Made by a program: the position numbers and the translations under genes. A stretch of 64,000 bases of DNA, taken from assembly GCF_007845645.1 (NCBI RefSeq), contig NZ_VCQV01000004.1, forward strand, positions 124,001 through 188,000. Direction: 5' to 3'. How positions within the stretch are numbered: the first letter of the stretch is position 1; the number at the start of each line of letters is the position of its first letter. The notes below the pieces were generated by a model. That model had not been told where the DNA came from. It ran no database searches and was given only the letters and a program-made list of their open reading frames with translations. Source of the DNA: Leekyejoonella antrihumi (GTDB taxonomy: Bacteria; Actinomycetota; Actinomycetes; Actinomycetales; Dermatophilaceae). This document shows positions 45,062-53,543 of the stretch, piece after piece.

Positions 45062-46666
45062 TCAGCAGGAGCTGGCGGTCTCGGAGATCGGGTTGTCGGT
45101 CGCCGTCGGCGTCGGCGTCGCCGTAGATGACGTCTTGGCAGGTGTCGGTGCCTTGGCGTCATGCGGCTTCGCGGTGGCCTGCTTGATCAGCGCCCGGATC
45201 TTGGCAAAGTCCGGATCAACGTGGTTGACCGCGGTCGAGATGTTGACGGTGCGCAGGTTGCCGTGCTTCATCCGCTCGACCAGCGTCGCGAAGGCGGGCA
45301 GCTTGTCCTGCGGGATGTCTATCGAAATGTTGTGCTTGGCGACATTCATCACGTCAGTGAACTTCGTGATCATCTCGACGGGGTTGGCCTGCGAGATGAG
45401 CGCGTCGACCATGCATCGCTGCCGTCGCATCCGGTCGTCGTCACCGTTGGCTGCGCCGACGCGGCTGCGTGAGTACCACAGGGCATCGTATCCGTCGAGC
45501 TTCCGGTAGCCGGGCTTGAGGATGCCGGTCACGCTCCCGGGCTTGATGACACCGTTCTCGATGGCGCCGCCGATGGGTATGCCGTCGAACTGGGACCCGG
45601 GTGGCGGCTTGGGGATGTTGATGTAGACGCCGCCCATCGCATCGACCAGCTGCTCGAACCCGCTGAGGTCGATGACCGTGGTGTAGTCGATCGGCAGGCC
45701 GGTGACCTGCGAGATGACCTCACGGGTGGTGTCGAGGCCCGGGTTGGCCTCGTTCTTCGGGAAGAGGTTGCGGTGGTTGACGCCGGCCTCGGTCCACACG
45801 GCGTCCATCATGCAGGCGTTGGCGGCGCCCTGCTGGGGGCAGTAGAACCCGCTCGGATAGACCTTGTGCAGGGGGTTGTTTGCCGGGAACGGGACGTGCT
45901 GCAGGTTCCGCGGGATGCTGACCAGGGTTGCATCACCGGTTTTCGTGTCGACGCTGACGACCATCATCGAGTCGGTGCGCACTCCGGTGCGGTCCGCGCC
46001 GGCGTCAGAGCCGAGCAGCAGGATGTTGAGGCGGGGTATGTTCGCCCACGGATTGGACCCGCTACCCGGGGCACGCACCGCGTCGCCGCGACCGGCATAC
46101 CGGCTTTGGAAGACCTTGCTGAACGTATCCTTGGTAATGAGCACGTAGTGCGCGGCGTTCGCGGCGGGGACCGCGACGCACAGGCACATCAGGGCAGCGA
46201 ACCCGCGGTGCAGCCAGCGAGTCTGCAGCGGCCAGCCCCGACCGGACGTCTCGCGGGCCGTGAGGATGATGCTCACCAGCCACAGCAGACCACCGACGAT
46301 GACGATGACCAGCAGCAGGATCAGACCGTTATTGGTCAGCAGGCGGGCGGCCGCTTGGATGAGTCCTCCGCGCAGCGTCAGGTAACCGAGAACGACGAGG
46401 AGCACGATCGCCGCACAGAGCAGGAGCAGCCCGCTGCGACGTTTGCGGGTGAAGATCAGACCCAGGCCCGGCACGATCGTGCTCAGACCGGTCAGCAGCA
46501 GCGCCCTGCGCACTTCCTCGGATCGGAAGCGGCGCACGGCCTGGCGGCTGGTCGGTGTCGATGGTGACCCGGGGAGGCGAGTGCGTGTGGGGCGCCCAGT
46601 TGGGGCGCTGCGGTCGCCGGGCACTGCGGGGCGCGTTCGGTGGCCCTGTTCGTCCTCGTGCGTCAT
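45062..46666 (-). CDS. LytR-CpsA-Psr (LCP) family protein
   Basis: A 534-residue membrane protein. The cytoplasmic N-terminus is Pro/Arg-rich, followed by three or four helices (residues about 60-190), more than the single helix of many LCP proteins. The extracellular LCP domain contains NILLLGSDAGADRTGVRTDS and TLVSIPRNLQHVPF, then YDALWYSRSRVGAANGDDD with the conserved Arg residues that bind the lipid pyrophosphate. It ends in a Thr/Pro-rich tail. LCP enzymes attach glycopolymers to peptidoglycan. Probably co-transcribed with the PBP. Confidence 0.93.
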   Translation of the reverse strand: MTHEDEQGHRTRPAVPGDRSAPTGRPTRTRLPGSPSTPTSRQAVRRFRSEEVRRALLLTGLSTIVPGLGLIFTRKRRSGLLLLCAAIVLLVVLGYLTLRGGLIQAAARLLTNNGLILLLVIVIVGGLLWLVSIILTARETSGRGWPLQTRWLHRGFAALMCLCVAVPAANAAHYVLITKDTFSKVFQSRYAGRGDAVRAPGSGSNPWANIPRLNILLLGSDAGADRTGVRTDSMMVVSVDTKTGDATLVSIPRNLQHVPFPANNPLHKVYPSGFYCPQQGAANACMMDAVWTEAGVNHRNLFPKNEANPGLDTTREVISQVTGLPIDYTTVIDLSGFEQLVDAMGGVYINIPKPPPGSQFDGIPIGGAIENGVIKPGSVTGILKPGYRKLDGYDALWYSRSRVGAANGDDDRMRRQRCMVDALISQANPVEMITKFTDVMNVAKHNISIDIPQDKLPAFATLVERMKHGNLRTVNISTAVNHVDPDFAKIRALIKQATAKPHDAKAPTPAKTSSTATPTPTATDNPISETASSC

Positions 46667-46889
46667 TCCCTGCCTTTGGTCGTCTGGCGCTCCGGGTCAC
46701 AGAGCGATCCATTGTCACTCAGAAACCTGTGGCTTGTCCTCACGTTGAGGACGAACAGCGGGGTTGTCCGGTTGTCAGCCGTCGCGATTTTGTCCGCGGT
46801 GGTCGGGCCAGGTAGCCTTGCCACGCTTCACCATGGTGCCTGGCACAAGCGCCAGCGCCAAATGCGCCGGTATTGCCGGCGGGTGAACT

Positions 46890-46980
46890 GGAGGCGTCGC
46901 CTAGTCTGGTTTATGGCGCCCGCCTGCTAAGCGGGTTTGGGGCTAAAACCCCATCGAGGGTTCAAATCCCTCCGCCTCCG
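46890..46980 (+). tRNA. tRNA-Ser (anticodon GCU)
   Basis: A class II tRNA. Acceptor GGAGGCG pairs with CGCCTCC, anticodon stem CCCGC/GCGGG encloses CTGCTAA (anticodon GCT), with a long variable arm (TTTGGGGCTAAAACCCC) and T-arm GAGGGTTCAAATCCCTC. CCA is not encoded. Confidence 0.95.
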
Positions 46981-46981
46981 C

Positions 46982-47026
46982 AAATGATGAGTGGCCGCGC
47001 CCGAAGGGCGCGGCCACTCATCATTT
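46982..47026 (+). terminator. 21-bp perfect hairpin after tRNA-Ser(GCU)
   Basis: Arms at 46982-47002 and 47006-47026 pair over all 21 bp (AAATGATGAGTGGCCGCGCC and its complement) with a GAA loop, directly after the tRNA. A-rich and T-rich ends make it usable in both directions. Confidence 0.85.
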
Positions 47027-47164
47027 GTCGAAGTCGGGGATTTGGGAGGAGGCTCGCGAGGGAGCGAAGCGACCGAGCGAGCCGACGGTTCCCTCCGCCG
47101 CAATCTCCACAAAAAACTGCACGCACTCAACCACGCTGGAAGATGACTGGGGTGACCGACGCCG

Positions 47165-47638
47165 TCACAGGGTGTGCGGAGTGACGCCGTTCGAGCCGGT
47201 CATCTGCGGTGCGAACCAGCGGCGCAGCAGGACGAACCGCACGATCATGGCCAGGAAGGTGGCGATGACGATGGTGACCATCGCCGTCCAGGTGGTGGAC
47301 TGAGGCTCGAGGCGCTGCAGCACCACGAGCGCGATCGCGGTGAAGAGCCAGGTGATCGCGAGCAGTGCCAGGTTCTGCAGCTGCACCTTGGCGTGCCCCT
47401 CCTGGCCGCGCACCTGGAAGGTGTAGCGCCGGTTGACAGCAGTGTTGACGACGCCGCCCACGACGAGGGCGACCACGTTGGCGCCCTGGTGGCCGAGTGG
47501 ACGGTCCAGGCTTGCGAAGACCATGAGGTTGAGCAGCATGCTGGCCGCGCCGATGCCCATGAACCGGCCGATCTGGCCGAGCAGGTTCCGGCGCTCATCA
47601 ATGAGCGTCCATCGGTGGGCCTGCGTCAGTCCGGTCAC
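47165..47638 (-). CDS. GtrA family membrane protein
   Basis: A 157-residue protein with four helices (GQIGRFMGIGAASMLLNLMV and others) and the typical RRYTFQVRG segment after helix 2. GtrA-like proteins are thought to help move lipid-linked sugars across the membrane. GTG 47638 lies inside the kinase stop (GTGA), so it is translated with the two-component genes; wall or capsule glycosylation may be under their control. Confidence 0.85.
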   Translation of the reverse strand: MTGLTQAHRWTLIDERRNLLGQIGRFMGIGAASMLLNLMVFASLDRPLGHQGANVVALVVGGVVNTAVNRRYTFQVRGQEGHAKVQLQNLALLAITWLFTAIALVVLQRLEPQSTTWTAMVTIVIATFLAMIVRFVLLRRWFAPQMTGSNGVTPHTL

Positions 47639-49212
47639 ATAGACATTGTTCCAGGCGTGGCCCAGTCCTCGCGCGGGTGGCTGTCCGGATCGCCTCGCGG
47701 CGGGCCGGCCAAGGCAGGCAGCCAGATCTCGAAGCGGGTGTCTCCGGGCCGGGACTTCACGGTCACCCAGCCATGGTGCGCGGTGACCACGGCATGCACG
47801 ATGGACAGACCCAGGCCGGTGGAGCCCTCGGTCCGGGTGCGTGCGGAGTCGCCGCGGGTAAATCGTTCGAAGATGTGCGGCATCAGGTCCGGTGGGATCC
47901 CCGGCCCGTTGTCGCACACGGAGATCACCGCATGCCCGTCGGCCGGTCGCACACCGGTCGTGATGGTCGTGCCGTCGCGGGTATGTCGTCGGGCGTTGGC
48001 CAGCAGGTTGATGAACACCTGGCGGACCCGGGCCTCGTCGCCCAGCACCTCCAGCCCCGCATCGGGCAGGTCGAGCTTCCACTCGTGCCTGGGGCCTGCG
48101 GCGTGTGCATCGCTGACGGTCTCGATCGCCAGGCGGGTGATGTCGACCGGCGCTTTCTCGAGGGGTCGACCGTTGTCGAGCCGGGCGAGCAGCAGCAGGT
48201 CCTCGACCAGGGAGGTCATCCGGCCGGCCTCGGACTCGATGCGGTTCAGGGCATGGGACACATCGGCCGGCACGGGATCGCGCTCCCGGCGGGAGAGCTC
48301 GGCATACCCCTTGATCGAGGCCAGCGGCGTGCGCAGCTCGTGGCTGGCGTCCGCGACGAACTGACGCACCTTCATCTCGCTGATCTGGCGCGCGGTCAGC
48401 GCACTGTCGACGTGGTCGAGCATGTCGTTGAGCGCCGCGCCCACCTGGCCGACCTCGGTGCGTGGATCGGTGTCGACGGCGGGGACCCGCTCGTGCATGT
48501 CGACCTGCCCGGACGACAGCGGCAGCTGCGAGACGCGGGAGGCGGTCGCCGCGACGCGACGTAGTGGGGCGAGGCTACGTCGGATGAGCATGCCCGCGGC
48601 CCCGCCGACGAGGATCAGGCCGGCCGCGGACAACAGCGCCACGGTCAGGGCCATTTGGCGCACGGCATCATCGATGCCGCCCACCGGCAGGCCGATCATC
48701 GTGACGACGGGCGTATTCGGTGTCACCTGGCCGGTCTTGATGTTCTGAGTGGCGATCGAGTGAATGACTGCGACCACCCGGAACCGGCCGAGCGTCGGGC
48801 CGAGGTCGACCACGGTCGGCTCGATGCCGAGGCCGGCCTTGCGCAGGGTGGCGATCTGGGCGCTGCTCAAGCTGGTCTCGACACGGGAGTAACCGGACAC
48901 GAAGTTCTGCGCGATGTAGCCACCGCGGCCTTCGGCGGAGACCACCGAGCCGTCCGCGGTCACCGTGACCTGGATCGAGGTGTTGCCGACGGTGGGCGGC
49001 GGCGGCAGTTGCCGGCCGCCACCTTCGGAGTTCGGCGAGATCGTCGAGGCGGTGAGCGCCAGCTGGTTGTCCACCTGGGTGGTGAGGGTCGCCTTGAGTC
49101 GCAGCACGGTCAGGGCGCCCACCGCCGCGGTCACCAGGATGAAGAGCAGCAGGACCGAGCAGACCAGCTTGGTGCGAAGGGTCCACCGAGACGGGCTGAC
49201 GGCGGGGATCAC
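47635..49212 (-). CDS. sensor histidine kinase (TrcS-like)
   Basis: A 525-residue membrane kinase. Helix 1 (VCSVLLLFILVTAAVGALTV) and helix 2 (LTVALLSAAGLILVGGAAGM) flank an extracellular sensor of about 150 residues with a GGGRQLPPPPTVG linker. A HAMP domain follows, then the phospho-acceptor FVADASHELRTPLASIKGY, N-box INLLANARRHT, G1 ICDNGPGIPP-like VCDNGPGI and G2 GSTGLGLSIVHAVV. It phosphorylates the response regulator encoded immediately upstream (ATGA overlap). The signal is unknown. Confidence 0.94.
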   Translation of the reverse strand: MIPAVSPSRWTLRTKLVCSVLLLFILVTAAVGALTVLRLKATLTTQVDNQLALTASTISPNSEGGGRQLPPPPTVGNTSIQVTVTADGSVVSAEGRGGYIAQNFVSGYSRVETSLSSAQIATLRKAGLGIEPTVVDLGPTLGRFRVVAVIHSIATQNIKTGQVTPNTPVVTMIGLPVGGIDDAVRQMALTVALLSAAGLILVGGAAGMLIRRSLAPLRRVAATASRVSQLPLSSGQVDMHERVPAVDTDPRTEVGQVGAALNDMLDHVDSALTARQISEMKVRQFVADASHELRTPLASIKGYAELSRRERDPVPADVSHALNRIESEAGRMTSLVEDLLLLARLDNGRPLEKAPVDITRLAIETVSDAHAAGPRHEWKLDLPDAGLEVLGDEARVRQVFINLLANARRHTRDGTTITTGVRPADGHAVISVCDNGPGIPPDLMPHIFERFTRGDSARTRTEGSTGLGLSIVHAVVTAHHGWVTVKSRPGDTRFEIWLPALAGPPRGDPDSHPREDWATPGTMSM

Positions 49213-49940
49213 GTCGGCGGAGCAGGTTTGAGGACGTATCCGGCGCCGCGCATCGTGTGGATCATCGGTGGGTGCCCGGCGTCGATCTTCTTGCGCAGGT
49301 AGGAGATGTAGAGCTCCACGACATTGGCCTGCCCGCCGAAGTCGTAGTGCCAGACCCGGTCGAGGATCTGGGACTTCGACAGCACCCGTTTCGGGTTGCG
49401 CATCAGGTAGCGCAGCAGCTCGAACTCGGTCGCGGTGAGATTGACCTCGGCGCCGGCGCGGACGACTTCGTGGCTGTCCTCGTCGAGCGACAGGTCGCCC
49501 ACGGTCAGGACCGAGGACGAGTCGATCGTCATCTGGACGGTGCGGCGCAGCAGCGCGCGCACGCGGGCGACGACCTCTTCGAGGCTGAACGGCTTGGTGA
49601 CGTAGTCGTCCCCGCCGGCGGTGAGCCCGGCGATCCGGTCCTCGACGGCGTCCCTGGCGGTCAAGAAGAGCACCGGCAGGGTCGGATCGTCGTCGCGCAT
49701 CCGGCGCAGCACCTCCATGCCGTCGAAATCCGGCAGCATGATGTCGAGCACCACGGCATCGGGGCGGAACTCCTTCGCGGTGCGCACGGCATTCGAGCCG
49801 GTTGCAGCGCTCTTGATCTCCCAGCCCTCATAGCGCAGTGCCATGCTCAGCAGCTCCGTCAGGTTGCTCTCGTCATCGACGACGAGAACTCGCACCGGGT
49901 TGCCGTCGGGACGTTTCAGGGTGCTGGCAGGTTGACTCAT
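49209..49940 (-). CDS. OmpR-family response regulator
   Basis: A 243-residue regulator. The receiver domain has acidic VVDDES, the phospho-acceptor Asp in DAVVLDIMLPDFDGMEV and the Lys in DYVTKPFSLEE. The C-terminal winged helix includes LTATEFELLRYLMRNPKRVL and the recognition region VVELYISYLRKKID. First gene of the regulator-kinase-GtrA operon. ATG 49940 fits the receiver domain start. Confidence 0.95.
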   Translation of the reverse strand: MSQPASTLKRPDGNPVRVLVVDDESNLTELLSMALRYEGWEIKSAATGSNAVRTAKEFRPDAVVLDIMLPDFDGMEVLRRMRDDDPTLPVLFLTARDAVEDRIAGLTAGGDDYVTKPFSLEEVVARVRALLRRTVQMTIDSSSVLTVGDLSLDEDSHEVVRAGAEVNLTATEFELLRYLMRNPKRVLSKSQILDRVWHYDFGGQANVVELYISYLRKKIDAGHPPMIHTMRGAGYVLKPAPPT

Positions 49941-50026
49941 GGCACCAGTGAACCCCGGGCGCCTATGGTCGCGCCAGGGTTTCCCTGTGCGCAGTCTGTG
50001 TGAGTCCTGTCGGAGGTCGGGCGAGG

Positions 50027-51754
50027 TCAGCGGGTGGCGGTGACCTGGCGGAGGCCGACGCGCACCTCGGGGGCGGCGCGCCGGGCGGCGTCGCTGTCCG
50101 CATCGTTGTCCAGCTCCTGTGAGGCCCGCTCGGCCCGGACCCGGTCGGCGTAGCCGCTGACCTCGTCGGCGACGCGTGCTGCATCCCAGCCGAGCACCGG
50201 TGCGATGATCTCGGCGGCCTCCTGCGCCGCATCGACGCCACGGTGCCGCGTCTCGAACGACATCCGGGTGCGCCGGGCCAGCACATCGGTGAGGTGCAGG
50301 GCCCCTTCGTGGGTCACGGCATACAGCAGCTCGACGCGCAGGTAGGACTCGGCATGGGTGACCGGCTCGAGCAGACCCGGGTCGTCGTCGGCAAGCCCGA
50401 TCACCTCGTGCAGCTTGGAGCCGTAGCGGCCCAACAGGTGCTCGATCCGCCACTGGGGCAGCCCACTTTGATCCGCCAGCTCGTGCTTGAGGTTGACCAT
50501 GGCGGCGTATCCGTCGGCGCCGACCAGCGGGACGTGCTCGGTGACCGACTCCTTGATCTCGCCGAGGTCCTCGGCGGTGGCGTCGATCGCGTCCTTGGCC
50601 ATCACCCGATAGGTGGTGTACTTCCCGCCCGCGACGGCGATCATCCCGGGGCAGGGTCGGGCAACGGCGTGCTCGCGGGACAGCTGGCTGGTGTCCTCGC
50701 TCTCACCGGCGAGCAGGGGCCGCAGCCCGGCATACACGCCGAGGATGTCGTCGCGGGTCACGGGCACGGCGAGCACGTCGTTGAGGCGCTTCAGGAGGTA
50801 GTCGATGTCCGTGGCGGTGGCCGCGGGGTGGGCCAGGTCATGGGTCCAGTCGGTGTCGGTGGTGCCGATCAACCACTGCTGACCCCAGGGAATGACGAAG
50901 AGCACCGATTTTTCGGTGCGCAGGATCAACCCGACCTCGCCCGCGATCCGGTCGCGGGGGACCAGGATGTGGATGCCCTTCGACGCCCGCACCCGAAAGC
51001 GGCCGCGGCCACCGGAGAGGCTCTGGATGTCGTCGGTCCAGACACCGGTCGCGTTGACCACGACCTTGGCCCGCACGGTCACTCGTTCGCCGGACTCGAC
51101 GTCGCGAACCACCACACCGGTGACCCGGTCGGCCTCCTTGACGATCTCGATCACTTCGGTCGAGGTGCGCACAACCGCCCCGTAGTGCGCGGCGGTGCGC
51201 GCAACGGTCATGGTGTGCCGCGCGTCGTCGGCCTGGGCGTCGAAGTAGCGCACTGCGCCGACCAGGGACTCGGACTTCAGGCCGGGAAAGAGCTTGAGCG
51301 CGCCGCCGCGAGTCAGGTGCTTCTGGCGGGGCACGGAGCGGGAGCCGCCCATCTGGTCGTACATCGCGAGCCCGGTTGCCACATAAGGACGCTCCCACGC
51401 GCGATGCGACAGCGGATAGAGGAAGGCGACCGGGTGCACCAGGTGCGGCGCGAGCGTGGTGAGCATCAGCTCGCGCTCCTTGAGGGCCTCGGCGACCAGG
51501 GTGAAGTTCATCTGCTCCAGGTAGCGCAGCCCGCCGTGGAACAGTTTGCTGCTGCGGGAGGATGTGCCACTGGCCAGGTCGCGCGCTTCGACCAGGGCGG
51601 TCCGCAGCCCGCGGGTCGTGGCGTCCAGGGCAGCGCCCGCACCGGTGACTCCGCCACCGATGACCAGCACGTCGAACTCGCGGGACTTGAGTTCGGCCCA
51701 CGCCTGCTCGCGCTCGTGCGGACCGAGCTTGGCGCTGAACGGCTGCATGACCAT
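50027..51754 (-). CDS. glpD: aerobic glycerol-3-phosphate dehydrogenase
   Basis: A 575-residue FAD enzyme that oxidises glycerol-3-phosphate to dihydroxyacetone phosphate and feeds electrons to quinone at the inner membrane. The FAD-binding start is FDVLVIGGGVTGAGAALDAT, followed by SSRSSKLFHGGLRYLEQ and the C-terminal MIAVAGGKYTTYRVMAKDAI segment. The final about 50 residues are hydrophilic. ATG 51754 or the ATG two codons later could start it. Single gene; an upstream terminator isolates it from the sigma factor operon. Confidence 0.94.
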   Translation of the reverse strand: MVMQPFSAKLGPHEREQAWAELKSREFDVLVIGGGVTGAGAALDATTRGLRTALVEARDLASGTSSRSSKLFHGGLRYLEQMNFTLVAEALKERELMLTTLAPHLVHPVAFLYPLSHRAWERPYVATGLAMYDQMGGSRSVPRQKHLTRGGALKLFPGLKSESLVGAVRYFDAQADDARHTMTVARTAAHYGAVVRTSTEVIEIVKEADRVTGVVVRDVESGERVTVRAKVVVNATGVWTDDIQSLSGGRGRFRVRASKGIHILVPRDRIAGEVGLILRTEKSVLFVIPWGQQWLIGTTDTDWTHDLAHPAATATDIDYLLKRLNDVLAVPVTRDDILGVYAGLRPLLAGESEDTSQLSREHAVARPCPGMIAVAGGKYTTYRVMAKDAIDATAEDLGEIKESVTEHVPLVGADGYAAMVNLKHELADQSGLPQWRIEHLLGRYGSKLHEVIGLADDDPGLLEPVTHAESYLRVELLYAVTHEGALHLTDVLARRTRMSFETRHRGVDAAQEAAEIIAPVLGWDAARVADEVSGYADRVRAERASQELDNDADSDAARRAAPEVRVGLRQVTATR

Positions 51755-51837
51755 GGACGACCCCTTTCCTCAACCGGCGAACACCACTGTAGGCCGGGGC
51801 TGAACGCGACGCGTGTCACGCACCCTGATCGACACAC

Positions 51838-51872
51838 AGAAGGTCCGGGTGCGCGGTGCACCCGGACCTTCT
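51838..51872 (-). terminator. hairpin terminator after the sigma factor operon
   Basis: AGAAGGTCCGGGTGC and GCACCCGGACCTTCT pair perfectly over 15 bp with a 5-base loop, about 50 bp past the stop of the membrane protein gene at 51923 and ahead of glpD. Confidence 0.85.
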
Positions 51873-51922
51873 GCCCTACTTCCCGGCCTCCCCCGTCGGG
51901 CCGTTTCTTTCCGGCGTCAGCC

Positions 51923-52708
51923 CTACGGGCCGGCGCTGATCTGGATCGTGCACGCGCCGGAGGCCTTGCTCAGGAAGGCCCAGGCGTTGCCGGACGGTGC
52001 GGTCCACTTGAGCGCGGAGTCCTGTGTCCAGCCCTGCGGGGGCATGGCCGTGGTCCAGTAGGCCGCGATGCCCGCGCAGTCGCCGGTGGACAGGCGGGTG
52101 GTGCGGCCCGTCTCGTCCTGAATGTAGGTCGGGATGGCGCCCGGCAGTGGCAGGTAGTCCGTCCCGGCCGCGATCTTCAGGTCGCCCCGCAGATAGTAGT
52201 TGCCGTCGGACTTCGAGGGTGTCGGTTCACTGGTCTGCGTCGTTGTCGGCGTAGAACGCTTCGCGACCGCCGGCGGCCTGGTCGCCGTCTTCACCGCGGG
52301 AGGCGTCGAGATCGGTGGCGCCAGCGTCGTGGCCGGAGGTGCCTGCGTTGTGGCCGGCGGCTGCTGCACGTTCGGCTGCGCCAGCTGGTTCTGCTGCGGG
52401 GCGCTGCTGGAGGTTGTGGACGGGGTGGTCTCGGGGGTCTGGGTGCTGCTGTGCTGCGAGCTCGCCGCTACCACCGGCTCGTGGGTCGGTGGCTGCTGGT
52501 TGGACACGATGAAACCGATCCCGATTGCCGCCGCGACGGCGGCTGCTGCGCTGAGACCGCCCACCATCCAGTGACGCGGAGCACGTTGCGTGTGCGCCAG
52601 TTCGTCGGCGAGCTCACGCTCGCGGTCCACCTCCACCATCGACGGCGTGATGCTGGTGGCCTTCGCCTCGAATGCCTCGCGCAGCCTGCGCTCCAGATCG
52701 TCCGTCAT
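51923..52708 (-). CDS. single-pass membrane protein, probable anti-sigma partner
   Basis: A 261-residue protein. A short cytoplasmic part (MTDDLERRLREAFEAKATSI) is followed by one helix (GGLSAAAAVAAAIGIGFIV), a Pro/Thr/Ser/Gln-rich stalk of about 110 residues and an extracellular domain with two Cys (STGDCAGIAAYWTTAMPPQG; ASGACTIQISAG). Overlap with the ECF sigma gene (ATGA) makes an anti-sigma role likely. The cytoplasmic part is short and lacks a zinc-binding HxxxCxxC, so it is not a ZAS-type anti-sigma factor. Confidence 0.75.
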   Translation of the reverse strand: MTDDLERRLREAFEAKATSITPSMVEVDRERELADELAHTQRAPRHWMVGGLSAAAAVAAAIGIGFIVSNQQPPTHEPVVAASSQHSSTQTPETTPSTTSSSAPQQNQLAQPNVQQPPATTQAPPATTLAPPISTPPAVKTATRPPAVAKRSTPTTTQTSEPTPSKSDGNYYLRGDLKIAAGTDYLPLPGAIPTYIQDETGRTTRLSTGDCAGIAAYWTTAMPPQGWTQDSALKWTAPSGNAWAFLSKASGACTIQISAGP

Positions 52709-53223
52709 CGTGCTTCACCTCCCAGCTTGTTCGACAAGGTTGCCATTGCGCGGCTCGCCTGGGACTTCACGGTGCCCCTGCTGATCCCGAGTGCGTCTGC
52801 GATCTCAGCCTCGGACAGCTCCGACCAGTACCTCAGCACGAGGACCTCACGCTGTCTGGTTGGCAGCTCATCCACTGCTGCGAGCACCTCCCGGTGCTCC
52901 TCACCGAGCAGCACCTCTGCATCTGCCGGCGGCCCGACGTCGGGCTCGGCGACCCGCAGGTGCGCACGAACGGTGCGCCGGCGCCGCAGCGTCGACCGAG
53001 CCTGGTTGACGACGGCGCGTCGCAGGTATCCCACGGCAGCGCCCGGATCGCGCAGTCCGTCGCGCCGACGGTGCATCCCCAAGAAGGCGTCCTGCACGAC
53101 GTCTTCGGCTGTGGCCAGGTCGTCCACCAGGAGTCGGGCCAGACGCACCATCGACAGGTGGTGCGTCTCATACAGCGCGGCAAGATCAACGTTCTCCTCG
53201 GTCACCGATGACGCCTCCGCCAT
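52705..53223 (-). CDS. ECF (group IV) RNA polymerase sigma factor
   Basis: A 172-residue sigma factor. Region 2 includes MVRLARLLVDDLATAEDVVQ and DAFLGMHRRRDGL, region 4 ELPTRQREVLVLRYWSELSE and AEIADALGISRGTVKSQASR (helix-turn-helix). It is close to the SigE-family group of Streptomyces by length and pattern. ATG 53223 has GGGAGAG upstream. First gene of a two-gene operon with its membrane partner; likely responds to an envelope signal. Confidence 0.92.
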   Translation of the reverse strand: MAEASSVTEENVDLAALYETHHLSMVRLARLLVDDLATAEDVVQDAFLGMHRRRDGLRDPGAAVGYLRRAVVNQARSTLRRRRTVRAHLRVAEPDVGPPADAEVLLGEEHREVLAAVDELPTRQREVLVLRYWSELSEAEIADALGISRGTVKSQASRAMATLSNKLGGEAR

Positions 53224-53397
53224 CGTGCGCTCTCCCGACAGCTCATCGACGCCTTTCCCTCGTGTCCGCCCGCCGGCGGGTGTGTAGCCCCTCGAGCGAG
53301 AGGTCAGCGTCAAGGCTGTCATACAACACAAGACGCACGACGTGCTCGAAGGTTGCATCGAGCCGTACGTGGCACAGTTCACACCCGCGGGCACGCC

Positions 53398-53435
53398 ATC
53401 GGGCCGGTGTCCTGCGAAGAGAACACCGGCCCGAT
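53398..53435 (-). terminator. 13-bp hairpin downstream of pckG
   Basis: ATCGGGCCGGTGT and ACACCGGCCCGAT pair perfectly around 12 bases, no T run. It lies in the 320-bp gap between pckG and the sigma factor gene, which otherwise holds R2 copy e at its pckG end and the sigma gene promoter region; no further gene is seen in the gap. Confidence 0.6.
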
Positions 53436-53485
53436 CTGGCTTGCGAGCGGGAGGACTTTCTGGGTTTGTCCGGGGTGGTTTGTCT

Positions 53486-53537
53486 GGGGTCCCCGCGAAG
53501 TATCGGAGCGAGCGAGCGAGCGGAGAACTTTGCGGGG
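53486..53537 (-). repeat. R2 palindromic repeat, copy e
   Basis: In reverse orientation: GGGGTCCCCGCGAAGTATCG at the left and GGAGAACTTTGCGGGG at the right with a GAGCGAGCGAGCGAG centre. It begins six bases after the pckG stop codon. Confidence 0.8.
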
Positions 53538-53543
53538 TAACTC

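Noticed and set aside
47639-48082. N-terminal extension of the GtrA gene to 305 residues
   Set aside because: The extra part is an out-of-frame reading of the kinase gene; GTG 47638 gives the normal GtrA length.
50243-53287. 1014-codon plus-strand open frame
   Set aside because: Runs antisense through glpD, the membrane protein and the sigma factor genes, which are all well supported.
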